From the NCBI GenBank assembly GCA_964550165.1, contig CAZJYC010000020.1, positions 1 to 39,544 of the forward strand: DNA of 39,544 bases. The letters are read 5' to 3'. Below the pieces are notes generated by a model. That model worked only from the letters and a program-made list of their open reading frames with translations, made no database searches and was not told the origin of the DNA. The DNA comes from CAZJYC01 sp964550165. GTDB taxonomy: Bacteria > Acidobacteriota > Aminicenantia > Aminicenantales > Aminicenantaceae. Each line of letters begins with the position of its first letter. Position 1 is the stretch's first letter. A program made the position numbers and the translations under genes. Shown piece after piece: positions 20,805-28,437 of this stretch.

Positions 20805-23021
20805 TTACATATGAGCTTTGGCCAGTGCAGCCAGCAATGCTCTGGTTGCCTGCGGGGACTCCAGATAGAATCTGGCCTGGGTTGGGCCGTAGCTGACTTT
20901 AATCGAATAAGCCGATGACGGCAAAATCTTAAACATGTCTTCATCGGTCCAATCATCGCCTAGAGCGAGAATAAAATCCCATTTTCTCTGAGCCAGCCAC
21001 GGCAGGACTGCATTCCCTTTATTGACTCCGGAAATCCTCACTTCGATAACCTTACTGCCATGGATGACCTGCAAATCTGTATTGGCCAGAAACTCACTGA
21101 GATAATCGAAAAGCTCACCAGACCTGAGCTGGCCGAGTTCCGGATTAGCCTTTCGATAGTGCCAGGCGACACCAAACTCCTTTTCCTCAACCAAAGAACC
21201 AGGGACGCGGATCTCATATGTCTTGAGAATAGCGTTTATTTGCTCTTTCCATCCGCTGAGCAGGCTCCTTTGCCTTTCCCAATCATGAGCAGGATCTTTT
21301 TTGATCCAAGCTCCGTGCTCTGCCACCAGGCCACAGGGGACTTTTTTAAGCCAATTCTCCATCATTTTCCGGTCTCGACCACTGACAACGACCAAAGTAT
21401 TCCTGGGGTTCTTGGCCAATGAAACAAGAAGCCTTATTAACTTGACACCTGGCTTTGCCTCATCTGGCCTCAGAGTAAAGGGCATCAAAGTGCCATCATA
21501 GTCAAGGAGAAGAAGTCGTTTCTTGCTTTTTCTGAAATGAGTGATGATTTTTCCTTTCCATTCTTCATTGAGCTTTTGGTGCTCGTGCCGAGCTTGAATC
21601 TTTTTAACATCCTTAATTTTATCCACAAAACTTCTTGCCCAGTGAAAGACATCGTATTCCAAGAGGCGTTTTCTCATAAACTCCATGGCTCTGGCCTGTT
21701 CTCCTTCACTCATTTCAAGGGCTCGGGCCAATCCATCCGCGATATCCTGCTTGTTGTTGACATTGACCAGCAGGGCTTCTCCCAGCTCAGCGGCCGCCCC
21801 TGCCGTTTCACTGAGAACCAGTACTCCCCTATTATCTGTTTTAGAAGCAACATACTCTTTAGCCACTAAATTCATCCCATCCCTCAATGGAGTCACAAGA
21901 GCAACATCTGCTAAAGAATAGAGAGAAAGAAGCTTCTCAAAAGGCAAAAACCGATACATATAATGTACCGGAATCCAGCCAGGCATTCCAAAACGACCGT
22001 CTATTCTTCCAACCAGGGAATCAACTTCATCCTTTAAAAGAGAATAATGTTTCACTTTTGTTCTGGACGGAACACAGAGCATGATATAGATAAACCTGTT
22101 GTGCCACTCTGGCTTTTCCTCCAGGAACAACTCGATGCCTCTTAACCTTTGAGGGATTCCCTTGGTGTAATCCAAGCGGTCAACGGAGAGGATGATTTTC
22201 CTCTTCTCAGCCAATATTTTCTCTCTTAGCTTCTCGATGTCTTTCTGTGTCGAAGATTGTTGCAAAAGATATTCGATGTATCGAAAGTCAATCCCCATGG
22301 GAAAGTTTTCGACTTTAATAATCCTGTTGTTCATAAAAATCTCGCCAAATTCATGTTCATATCCTAATAATCTTAAGACACTGCTCAAAAAGTGCCTCGC
22401 ATACTCATAGGTGTGAAAGCCTAAAAGATCGGCCCCCAACAGACCTTCAAGGATCTCCTTCCGCCATGGCAGTATACGAAAGACCTCAGAAGATGGAAAA
22501 GGAATGTGAAGAAAAAAGCCGATTGAACTTTGAGGGAAAGCTTCTCTGATCAAGGTTGGAAGAAGCATGAGATGATAATCGTGAATCCAGAAAACATCTT
22601 GAGATTCCGCTAGCTCATAAGCTTTCTGAAAAAATTTTTGATTGACTTTTTTGTAAGCCTCCCATTCCGTTTCCTCAAAATTGCAATAGGTCGGAAAATA
22701 GTGAAAAAGAGGCCAGAGTGTTCTGTTGGCAAAGCCATAATAATATTTGCCAATCTCTGTTGGAGAAAGAAAGACAGGATAGCACTGGTAGTCTTTTATA
22801 AGCTTATTCTCAATAAATCTTTTTTCTTTTTCATCTTCAGGCCAATAGCCAGGCCATCCCACAAAGATAGCGCTTCCCTCTTCTCGGAACGAACGGAGGC
22901 CTGTGGCGAGTCCTCCCGGACTCTGCTGGATTTTCAATCCTTCCTTGCTTTGGCTTACGGTTATAGGCAATCTGTTGGAGATGACAACAACTCTTTCTCT
23001 ATTTTTTGAATTTTCATCCAT
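20805..23021 (-). CDS. otsAB: bifunctional trehalose-6-phosphate synthase/phosphatase fusion
   Basis: The 738-residue protein carries both steps of the OtsA-OtsB pathway: a sugar nucleotide plus glucose 6-phosphate to trehalose 6-phosphate, then trehalose. Residues about 9-480 are a GT20 synthase: VVISNRLPITV, GGLATGL, WIHDYHLMLLP, FFLHIPFPSSEVFRILP, SVDRLDYTKGIPQRL and RDGMNLVAKEYVA. Residues about 500-735 are a HAD phosphatase: LLLDYDGTLMPF with Asp507 and Asp509, VVSGRDR, VAEHGAW and LALGDDWTDEDMF. Both active sites look intact. Such fusions are typical of plants and yeast but also occur in some bacteria and archaea. It lies 180 bp downstream of treT, a second trehalose route, with its own candidate promoter. 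A+T content is higher than in the glycogen genes. Confidence 0.96.
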   Translation of the reverse strand: MDENSKNRERVVVISNRLPITVSQSKEGLKIQQSPGGLATGLRSFREEGSAIFVGWPGYWPEDEKEKRFIENKLIKDYQCYPVFLSPTEIGKYYYGFANRTLWPLFHYFPTYCNFEETEWEAYKKVNQKFFQKAYELAESQDVFWIHDYHLMLLPTLIREAFPQSSIGFFLHIPFPSSEVFRILPWRKEILEGLLGADLLGFHTYEYARHFLSSVLRLLGYEHEFGEIFMNNRIIKVENFPMGIDFRYIEYLLQQSSTQKDIEKLREKILAEKRKIILSVDRLDYTKGIPQRLRGIELFLEEKPEWHNRFIYIMLCVPSRTKVKHYSLLKDEVDSLVGRIDGRFGMPGWIPVHYMYRFLPFEKLLSLYSLADVALVTPLRDGMNLVAKEYVASKTDNRGVLVLSETAGAAAELGEALLVNVNNKQDIADGLARALEMSEGEQARAMEFMRKRLLEYDVFHWARSFVDKIKDVKKIQARHEHQKLNEEWKGKIITHFRKSKKRLLLLDYDGTLMPFTLRPDEAKPGVKLIRLLVSLAKNPRNTLVVVSGRDRKMMENWLKKVPCGLVAEHGAWIKKDPAHDWERQRSLLSGWKEQINAILKTYEIRVPGSLVEEKEFGVAWHYRKANPELGQLRSGELFDYLSEFLANTDLQVIHGSKVIEVRISGVNKGNAVLPWLAQRKWDFILALGDDWTDEDMFKILPSSAYSIKVSYGPTQARFYLESPQATRALLAALAKAHM

Positions 23022-23047
23022 TATCGGCCTTATAGACGTTTATTTCT

Positions 23048-23076
23048 AGTTTACCTTTGAATTGCCATAATTTCAA
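23048..23076 (-). promoter_or_regulatory. candidate promoter of otsAB
   Basis: On the minus strand TTGAAA (23071-23076) is followed after 17 nt by TAAACT (23048-23053), placing a start about 20 nt before the otsAB ATG. The 23077-23200 part of this gap shows no terminator for treT. Confidence 0.4.
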
Positions 23077-23200
23077 ATAACCTTTGCACCATCTTTTTTA
23101 TGGATTGCTCTGTTTAACATCCAACGTGACCACAACAGAATAATCATCAAGTCCCCTGCCAAGGTGTACTCTTAGAAAAATCACTTTGGAAAAAATTTTG

Positions 23201-24415
23201 TCAATAATTATTAAAAACGTCGATCAGAAGCGTCAGATAATCCGAGATGTTTCGCGTGATAAGGAAATTCTCACGAATAAACTTTTTTCCCTGCTCTCCC
23301 ATCTCTCTGGCAAGCTTCTTATCCATGAGCAAAGTCAGCACTCGATCGGCACATCCCTTAATATCATTGGGTTTGATGAGGAATCCTGTTTTATTGTTGA
23401 TGACCTGCTCTGGGATTCCGCCGATATTCGAGGCCACAACCGGAGTCCCTTTCCACTGGGCCTCAGCAACGGTCAAGCCAAATCCCTCCCGCATTGATTT
23501 CTGAAGGATAACGGAAGACTTTCTCTGCAGAGCATTAACCAAAATCTGATTATCCCCTAAGACAAATAAAACTTCTCTTTTTTTCAAATATTTCCTGGCC
23601 TTCTTCTCTATCCTGTTGTACATCAAAACCCCTTCTGGATCGTCAGGGGCCATGTTGTAGCAAAAGGCAAGGCGGCAATCCACCTTTTCTTTCACAATCT
23701 CAAATACTCTTAAAACTCCTTCGGGATCCTTCCAGGGATCAAATCGGGACACCTGAGTGATGAGCGGTTTATCCGTTGGGATATTGAATTTCTTAAACAC
23801 CTTAGAAATCGTTTCTTCGGAGAGATCCATATTTTTCGGCGAAAGGGGGTCAATCGAAGGATGAATAATCCGTTGCTCAAGAAAAAGATCATCCTTTCTG
23901 AAGCGTTGGCTGGAAACAATCATCAAATCGTAGCGGAGGATAAAAGGCTTGATATAACTCCATAATTCCTTGTTAGGCTTAGTGATATCAATATGGCACC
24001 GCCATATCCAAGGCTGTTTTTTCCTCTGAAATTTAATAAGGGGAAGAGGCTGTGGATCGTGGACAATAACACAATCATGGTCCAGATGAGTAAACTTGGA
24101 AAACCTATCATTCGTGTCCAGATAAAGATTCTTTTTGTTTATCGTTAAATTAATGGGATCGCCTTGAAGAGCATTGTGAAACTTTTTGGTTACGGTAAAA
24201 AAGTCTGAGGGCCCAAGCAGAACCCTCCAGCCTGTATCTATTCCGATATCGTTCATTAAAATCACAAGGCTGTTCAGTATTTCAGCAACACCGCCTCCGT
24301 GAGCTGTGGAATTGATATGAACGATGTGCTTATTAGCCAGTCGATGAGCTTTTTGATAGATATTTCCTATGATTTTTTCTCCAACAATGGGAAGGTAATC
24401 ATCCAAGCTTTTCAT
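23201..24415 (-). CDS. treT: trehalose synthase TreT (glycosyltransferring, GT4)
   Basis: TreT makes trehalose in one step from a nucleoside-diphosphate glucose and glucose, reversibly in characterised archaeal enzymes. The 404-residue GT-B protein shows the family N-terminus HINSTAHGGGVAEILNSLV followed by MNDIGIDTGWRVL. It also shows VIVHDPQPLPL, WRCHIDITKPN and the donor site QVSRFDPWKDPEGVL. The GT4 E-x7-E pair is Glu310-Glu318 in EGFGLTVAEA, then GGIPEQV. The ATG at 24415 follows GGAGG by 8 nt; an in-frame TTG at 24430 would overlap that site. TreT is best known from Thermococcales and some thermophilic bacteria, so transfer is plausible, and the gene is AT-rich compared with its neighbours. 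It may use the ADP-glucose made by the nearby GlgC. A 42-codon ORF ends 41 bp upstream. Confidence 0.94.
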   Translation of the reverse strand: MKSLDDYLPIVGEKIIGNIYQKAHRLANKHIVHINSTAHGGGVAEILNSLVILMNDIGIDTGWRVLLGPSDFFTVTKKFHNALQGDPINLTINKKNLYLDTNDRFSKFTHLDHDCVIVHDPQPLPLIKFQRKKQPWIWRCHIDITKPNKELWSYIKPFILRYDLMIVSSQRFRKDDLFLEQRIIHPSIDPLSPKNMDLSEETISKVFKKFNIPTDKPLITQVSRFDPWKDPEGVLRVFEIVKEKVDCRLAFCYNMAPDDPEGVLMYNRIEKKARKYLKKREVLFVLGDNQILVNALQRKSSVILQKSMREGFGLTVAEAQWKGTPVVASNIGGIPEQVINNKTGFLIKPNDIKGCADRVLTLLMDKKLAREMGEQGKKFIRENFLITRNISDYLTLLIDVFNNY

Positions 24416-24456
24416 CTGTACCGCCTCCAAAAAAGGATTCTTATCATCTTACGTGT

Positions 24457-24585
24457 CTATTTTACTTTTATAACATCTGAAAAATCATGAGTCAAATTTG
24501 GAGGGGATGCCGCTTCGCGTTGCCTCTTCAAACGTTCGATCGGTCTCCGCCTTCCCTTTCCGGGCGGGTCATATAAACTGATCAT
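24457..24585 (-). CDS. possible 42-residue basic protein upstream of treT
   Basis: This open frame is too short for usual gene callers. ATG at 24585 is preceded by AAGAGGAAG (24594-24602) at an 8-nt spacing, a good ribosome binding site. The peptide begins MISLYDPPGKGRRRPIERLK, has a strongly basic stretch (residues 10-23), then PPNLTHDFSDVIKVK and stops with TAG. The segment is locally much richer in G+C than the flanking sequence, as expected for coding DNA here. It is in the same direction as treT and ends 41 bp before it, so it could be a small operon partner or leader. I do not recognise a family. The candidate treT promoter lies inside its 3' end. Confidence 0.4.
   Translation of the reverse strand: MISLYDPPGKGRRRPIERLKRQREAASPPNLTHDFSDVIKVK
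24467..24495 (-). promoter_or_regulatory. candidate promoter of treT
   Basis: On the minus strand TTGACT (24490-24495) and TATAAA (24467-24472) are separated by exactly 17 nt, a strong sigma-70-like match about 50 nt before the treT ATG. Confidence 0.6.
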
Positions 24586-24751
24586 CAAAGCTACTTCCTC
24601 TTAAAAAGATGGATAATTCCAGACTCGAATCCTTATCACTCAAATTGATGGACGTTATCTATAAATCTGAGTTAAAAAAGTCGATTACGGACAAAAATTT
24701 GGCTGAAAGTCCAAAAAATATCTTTTAAAATTGCGAAGAATTGGTGATTTT

Positions 24752-24943
24752 TTATTTTTGTAATTTTGCTACGAGGTATCCGATGATAAATCCGATGAAT
24801 ATCAGCATAGGAATTAGGATAATTCGCGACATGGTGATCTTCCAGAAAAATATCTGGAAAGTGACAATCTCCTTGGAGTTCTGAATAAGAACGACCAGGC
24901 ATAGGGCGATTAAAATCAGAATAATGATTGTTTTTGGTTTCAT
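24752..24943 (-). CDS. LapA-domain (DUF1049-type) small inner-membrane protein
   Basis: The 63-residue protein has two hydrophobic helices: TIIILILIALCLVVLIQN, and RIILIPMLIFIGFIIGYLVA. Between them is the family-typical turn NSKEIVTFQIFFWKITMS. This is the lipopolysaccharide-assembly-protein-A domain; in Escherichia coli the longer LapA works with LapB in controlling LPS synthesis. Here only the two-helix domain is present and no LapB is adjacent, so a specific role is not claimed. The ATG at 24943 has a GAGG upstream. It stands alone between treT and the glucosylglycerate pair. A longer alternative frame over the same DNA lacks any recognisable protein character. Confidence 0.75.
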   Translation of the reverse strand: MKPKTIIILILIALCLVVLIQNSKEIVTFQIFFWKITMSRIILIPMLIFIGFIIGYLVAKLQK

Positions 24944-25029
24944 GTTTAATCCTCATTGACCTCATTTTAGAATGATCAATAACTTAATAAAATATAAAAG
25001 AGCGATTCTCATCTCTTTAGTTTCTATTA

Positions 25030-25058
25030 ATCTTAGTGAAGATAAAAAATCATATCAA
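25030..25058 (-). promoter_or_regulatory. candidate promoter of the LapA-domain gene
   Basis: On the minus strand TTGATA (25053-25058) and TAAGAT (25030-25035) are separated by 17 nt, about 80 nt upstream of the ATG. This region is extremely AT-rich, so a chance match is possible. Confidence 0.4.
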
Positions 25059-25163
25059 CTATTTTTATCATTCAGATTTGCTCTTTGGCTGGAAGGCAAA
25101 AGATGACGTTGACTCAATATCTTTGAGGCATGGGGAGATTATCAAGAACTGAATGAATTATCT

Positions 25164-25192
25164 TTGACATATTGGAGTGATTAGAATATCAT
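25164..25192 (+). promoter_or_regulatory. candidate promoter of the gpgP-gpgS operon
   Basis: A consensus TTGACA (25164-25169) is followed after exactly 17 nt by TATCAT (25187-25192). The implied start is about 25 nt before the first ATG of gpgP. Confidence 0.6.
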
Positions 25193-25227
25193 AAAATCAA
25201 TTTTCGTTCTTATATAAGCTCAAAAAT

Positions 25228-26070
25228 ATGTTTATGGCTATGAATAATGAAGGGAAATATTGCTGTTATCTCGTCTTTACGGATTTAGACGGAACCCTCC
25301 TCGATCATAAAACCTATTCTTTCGAATTGGCCATCCCTGCCCTCAATGCCTTAAAAGAAAAGAATATTCCCCTCCTTTTCTGCACGAGCAAGACCAGAGC
25401 TGAAATCGAAAAGGTTCGGATTCAACTCCAAAATCATCATCCCTTCATTGCGGAAAACGGCGGCGCCATTTTCGTCCCTAAGAAATACTTTCCCTATAAA
25501 TTTCAATACACAAAAGAATATTCTTACTATTTCATCATCGAGCTCGGAACTCCCTATTCTCAGCTCAGAGAAGCTTTTAACCAAATATCAGGCCATTTCC
25601 CAGGGAAACTTAAAGGATTTGGCGATATGACCATCCGAGAGGTCGCTCAACTCTGCGACTTTTCCCTGGAACAGGCTGAACTGGCAAGGCAAAGAGAATA
25701 CGACGAGCCCTTTATTCTGGAAGATGCAGCTTTGGAAGATAAAATTCAAACAGAAGCCCGCTGTTTCAGTCTTCAGATAAGCCGCGGAGGACGCTTTCAT
25801 CACCTTACCGGCAGCAACGATAAAGGAAAAGCAGTTCTGATGCTCAGGGATATCTATAAAAAGAAAGGCGAGAAGCTCCAAACGATTGCTGTGGGCGACA
25901 GCCTCAACGATTTGCCGATGCTTGAGGTTGTGGACTACCCTGTTCTGGTTCAAAAACCCGACCGAAGCTACGACCCGTCGATTAAGCTGGATAATCTCAT
26001 CTTCGCTCCAGGCATCGGTCCGGCGGGCTGGTCTGAAGCAATCTTAAAACTCTTAGCAAATACTGTGTAA
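25228..26070 (+). CDS. gpgP: glucosyl-3-phosphoglycerate phosphatase (MpgP-family HAD phosphatase)
   Basis: This enzyme removes the phosphate from glucosyl-3-phosphoglycerate (or the mannosyl analogue) to give the compatible solute glucosylglycerate. The 280-residue protein has HAD motif I VFTDLDGTLLDH with Asp19 and Asp21, LLFCTSKTRAEIEK, FIAENGGAIFVP, and the late TIAVGDSLNDLPMLEVV motif. The cap and length fit the mannosyl-3-phosphoglycerate phosphatase family. The assignment to the glucosyl form rests on the adjacent gpgS 30 bp downstream. Three in-frame ATGs (25228, 25234, 25240) are possible starts; none has a Shine-Dalgarno. A good promoter just upstream supports a short leader. Confidence 0.88.
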   Translation: MFMAMNNEGKYCCYLVFTDLDGTLLDHKTYSFELAIPALNALKEKNIPLLFCTSKTRAEIEKVRIQLQNHHPFIAENGGAIFVPKKYFPYKFQYTKEYSYYFIIELGTPYSQLREAFNQISGHFPGKLKGFGDMTIREVAQLCDFSLEQAELARQREYDEPFILEDAALEDKIQTEARCFSLQISRGGRFHHLTGSNDKGKAVLMLRDIYKKKGEKLQTIAVGDSLNDLPMLEVVDYPVLVQKPDRSYDPSIKLDNLIFAPGIGPAGWSEAILKLLANTV

Positions 26071-26100
26071 AACCATAAAACGCTCTGAAAGGAGGGCATT

Positions 26101-27309
26101 ATGGCGGATTTTTATCAAACAGGTGTCGTTTCCACCTTTCACCGCTTTGGGACGACTGACGTGAACCGTATGGAACAGGAATTGATAGATTTTAATCAGC
26201 ATCGTCCCATTGCCCTTGTTCTTCCCTCAACCTACGCAGAACTGGAAGCTCCCGCCATAAAGGGAATTATAGAAAATATCAAGAAAGTCCCTTACCTCAA
26301 CGAAATTGTAGTCACCATGGGAAGAACAAACGAAGAACAGTTCAACAAGGCAAGAAGGTTCTTTGCCCAGCTTCCTCAGAGAACGCGCGTCATCTGGAAC
26401 ACCGGCCCGGCCATCGGAGGGCTCTATAAACTTCTTGAGGAGAATGGCCTTTATGTCGGCGAGGATGGCAAGGGCCGCTCCTGCTGGACCGCCTACGGTT
26501 ACATTCTCTCTCGAGAAAAAAGTAAAGTCATCGCTCTCCATGACTGCGATATCGTCAACTATACCAGGGAACTTCTGGGCCGGCTGTGTTACCCTGTAGC
26601 TTCCCCTAATATCGACTATGCCTTCTGTAAAGGATACTATGCGCGCGTGACTGACCGGATGCACGGAAGGGTCACCCGTCTTTTTGTCACTCCAATCATC
26701 AGAAGCCTTGAAAAAATTCTTGGGCCGCTGCCCCTGCTCAGCTACCTGGACAGCTTCCGCTATCCTCTGGCCGGAGAATTTTCGATGCTCGCCGATCTTT
26801 CCCGTATCAATCGAATCCCCGGCGATTGGGGAATAGAGGTTGAGACGCTAGCCGAAGTCTACAGGAACTGCTCCATAAAAAGAATCTGCCAGGTGGAACT
26901 TTGCGAAACATATGAGCACAAGCATCAGCCCGTTTCCGCTGAAAATCCAAAAACGGGCCTGATGAAAATGTCGATTGACATTGCCAAAGCCATTTTCAGA
27001 AACATTGCCATCGAGGGTGCTGTGGTGAGCGAAAGTGTTTTGAACACTTTGCTCGTCAACTACCTCCGCACCGCCCAGGATACGATCAAACGCTACCATG
27101 ACGATGCCGCCATCAATGGCCTTTTCTTTGACCGTCATGAGGAGACCAAAATGGTCGAAGCCTTCACCAGAGCCATCCAGATTGCCGGAAAAGAATTCCA
27201 CGAAAACCCCCTTTACTCCCCTCTCATTCCTAACTGGAACCGTGTTACCTCGGCTATTCCTGATTTCCTGGAGAAATTACAGGGAGTCGTGGAAGAAGAA
27301 AATAGTTAA
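26101..27309 (+). CDS. gpgS: glucosyl-3-phosphoglycerate synthase
   Basis: GpgS transfers glucose from a nucleoside diphosphate to 3-phosphoglycerate, the first step of glucosylglycerate synthesis. The 402-residue GT-A protein begins DFYQTGVVSTFHRFG and has the nucleotide-binding IALVLPSTYAELEAPAI. A DxD-type metal motif HDCDIVNY (Asp148, Asp150) and a PLAGEFSM acceptor-site segment follow, then WGIEVETLAEVY and the C-terminal HKHQP region. Length and motifs match the archaeal/thermophile-type GpgS (GT81) better than the GT55 mannosyl enzyme, though only assay would settle donor choice. GGAGG lies 5 nt before the ATG. It forms an operon with gpgP. In actinobacteria glucosylglycerate also primes methylglucose lipopolysaccharide, which matters given the glycogen genes next door. 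Confidence 0.9.
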   Translation: MADFYQTGVVSTFHRFGTTDVNRMEQELIDFNQHRPIALVLPSTYAELEAPAIKGIIENIKKVPYLNEIVVTMGRTNEEQFNKARRFFAQLPQRTRVIWNTGPAIGGLYKLLEENGLYVGEDGKGRSCWTAYGYILSREKSKVIALHDCDIVNYTRELLGRLCYPVASPNIDYAFCKGYYARVTDRMHGRVTRLFVTPIIRSLEKILGPLPLLSYLDSFRYPLAGEFSMLADLSRINRIPGDWGIEVETLAEVYRNCSIKRICQVELCETYEHKHQPVSAENPKTGLMKMSIDIAKAIFRNIAIEGAVVSESVLNTLLVNYLRTAQDTIKRYHDDAAINGLFFDRHEETKMVEAFTRAIQIAGKEFHENPLYSPLIPNWNRVTSAIPDFLEKLQGVVEEENS

Positions 27310-27359
27310 GAAGAAACAGCAGAGGGCGAGAAAAATCCGAGTGGACCGAGATCCTTTAA

Positions 27360-27402
27360 GGTCTTTTCCGAATAACACACACAAACCGGAAGAGAACCTT
27401 TT
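27360..27402 (+). terminator. candidate terminator between convergent gpgS and ATP-grasp gene
   Basis: GGTCTTTTCCG (27360-27370) can pair with CGGAAGAGAACC (27387-27398), with one bulge and one G-T pair around a 16-nt loop. TTTT follows on the plus strand. It overlaps the ATP-grasp stop codon and may act in both directions. Confidence 0.4.
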
Positions 27403-28267
27403 AAAGAATGTACACTATGGCTGCGGCAATTTCCTCGACTACGGAATCAGGCACACCATCGGGAGTATCTGACTGGAATCTCATGTCGCACTGGTCGTTG
27501 ATGTAGTCCACGACCACAAACCTGCCGTCTTTTATCCGGACAATCTCGGTCGAAAAAAACTCAAGTCCTGTGATCTCATGAATCTTTTCTGCGATTCTCC
27601 TCAGCTCGCTGAACATGCTCTCCTCATCAAGAGTGAGTCTTTGATAGATATGAGTCTGGTCATCCCAGAAGCAAGGAATGACCTTTCCGCAGACATAAAA
27701 GATCCTGAACCAGCACCTTTTCTCCTGGAACTCATAAGGAACGATATTCTCCTGAATAAGAATCAGCTTGCCCGGATACTGGTCCCTCATCCTTTGGACC
27801 TCATCAAAAGTCTGGACGCCCGTGAAAACCCCCTCTCCTCCGCCTTCTCCTTCAACTGTTTTGATGACAAAAGGGCGACCCAATACATCCAAATCTTTGT
27901 CATCAACTGTTTCGCCAGGAGAAATCATGATGGTGAAGGGGACATTCAGCTCTGCATTTTTGAATTCAACATGCATCAAAGCCTTATTGTAAGTGTGCAT
28001 AGCTTTTTCAGGTTCGTTGATGATGAGGCTCTGAACCTCTTGATGAAAACGGACAATCGGCAGAAATGCAGGGTTACTATCCGTGGCCCGGTCGAAGACG
28101 ACTCTAAATCGGAGCTCTCCCTTGGCGATCTTGGCCATGCTTTCCTCAAGATTAAAGGGTGAAATGAGATAACTTGTCTTCCCTGACTTCTGGCAAAGCG
28201 AATCGATAAGCCTTACGAATCTCTCATCGTATTCCCATTCCCAGAGAATTCCGAGATCACAGGTCAT
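27401..28267 (-). CDS. ATP-grasp family ligase of unknown substrate
   Basis: The 288-residue protein has the ATP-grasp signature of glutathione-synthetase/RimK-like ligases, which join a carboxylate to an amine or similar nucleophile through an acyl-phosphate. The relevant segments are LGRPFVIKTVEGEGGGEGVF (nucleotide lysine and glycine loop), ILIQENIVPYEFQEKR, WFRIFYVCGKVI, and FFSTEIVRIKDGRFVVVDYINDQCDM, which carries metal ligands near the C-terminus. It begins CDLGILWEWEYDERFVRLID, an N-terminal substrate domain I cannot assign. It lies between the glucosylglycerate pair and the glycogen cluster, convergent with gpgS and divergent from glgC. A substrate such as glycerate or glucosylglycerate is conceivable but not shown. 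The ATG at 28267 has AAGGG about 8 nt upstream. Confidence 0.8.
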   Translation of the reverse strand: MTCDLGILWEWEYDERFVRLIDSLCQKSGKTSYLISPFNLEESMAKIAKGELRFRVVFDRATDSNPAFLPIVRFHQEVQSLIINEPEKAMHTYNKALMHVEFKNAELNVPFTIMISPGETVDDKDLDVLGRPFVIKTVEGEGGGEGVFTGVQTFDEVQRMRDQYPGKLILIQENIVPYEFQEKRCWFRIFYVCGKVIPCFWDDQTHIYQRLTLDEESMFSELRRIAEKIHEITGLEFFSTEIVRIKDGRFVVVDYINDQCDMRFQSDTPDGVPDSVVEEIAAAIVYIL

Positions 28268-28372
28268 TCCTTCTGCCCTTTATGGAAAAATCAATATTTT
28301 ATAAGAATTCGCAAAAATAGCTCGTTTTCAATCTTAAAAATTAACCGTTTTATTATTTTACAATGATTTTCG

Positions 28373-28401
28373 TTGAATTTTAAGGTTTTTTTCATTAAAT
28401 T
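28373..28401 (+). promoter_or_regulatory. possible promoter of glgC
   Basis: TTGAAT (28373-28378) and TAAATT (28396-28401) are 17 nt apart, and TATATA follows at 28402-28407. The surroundings are AT-rich, so this is tentative. The 28268-28372 part of the gap must also hold the divergent ATP-grasp promoter, which I cannot place. Confidence 0.3.
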
Positions 28402-28437
28402 TATATAGAGAGCGCCTGATAAACCCAAAAAGATCCA

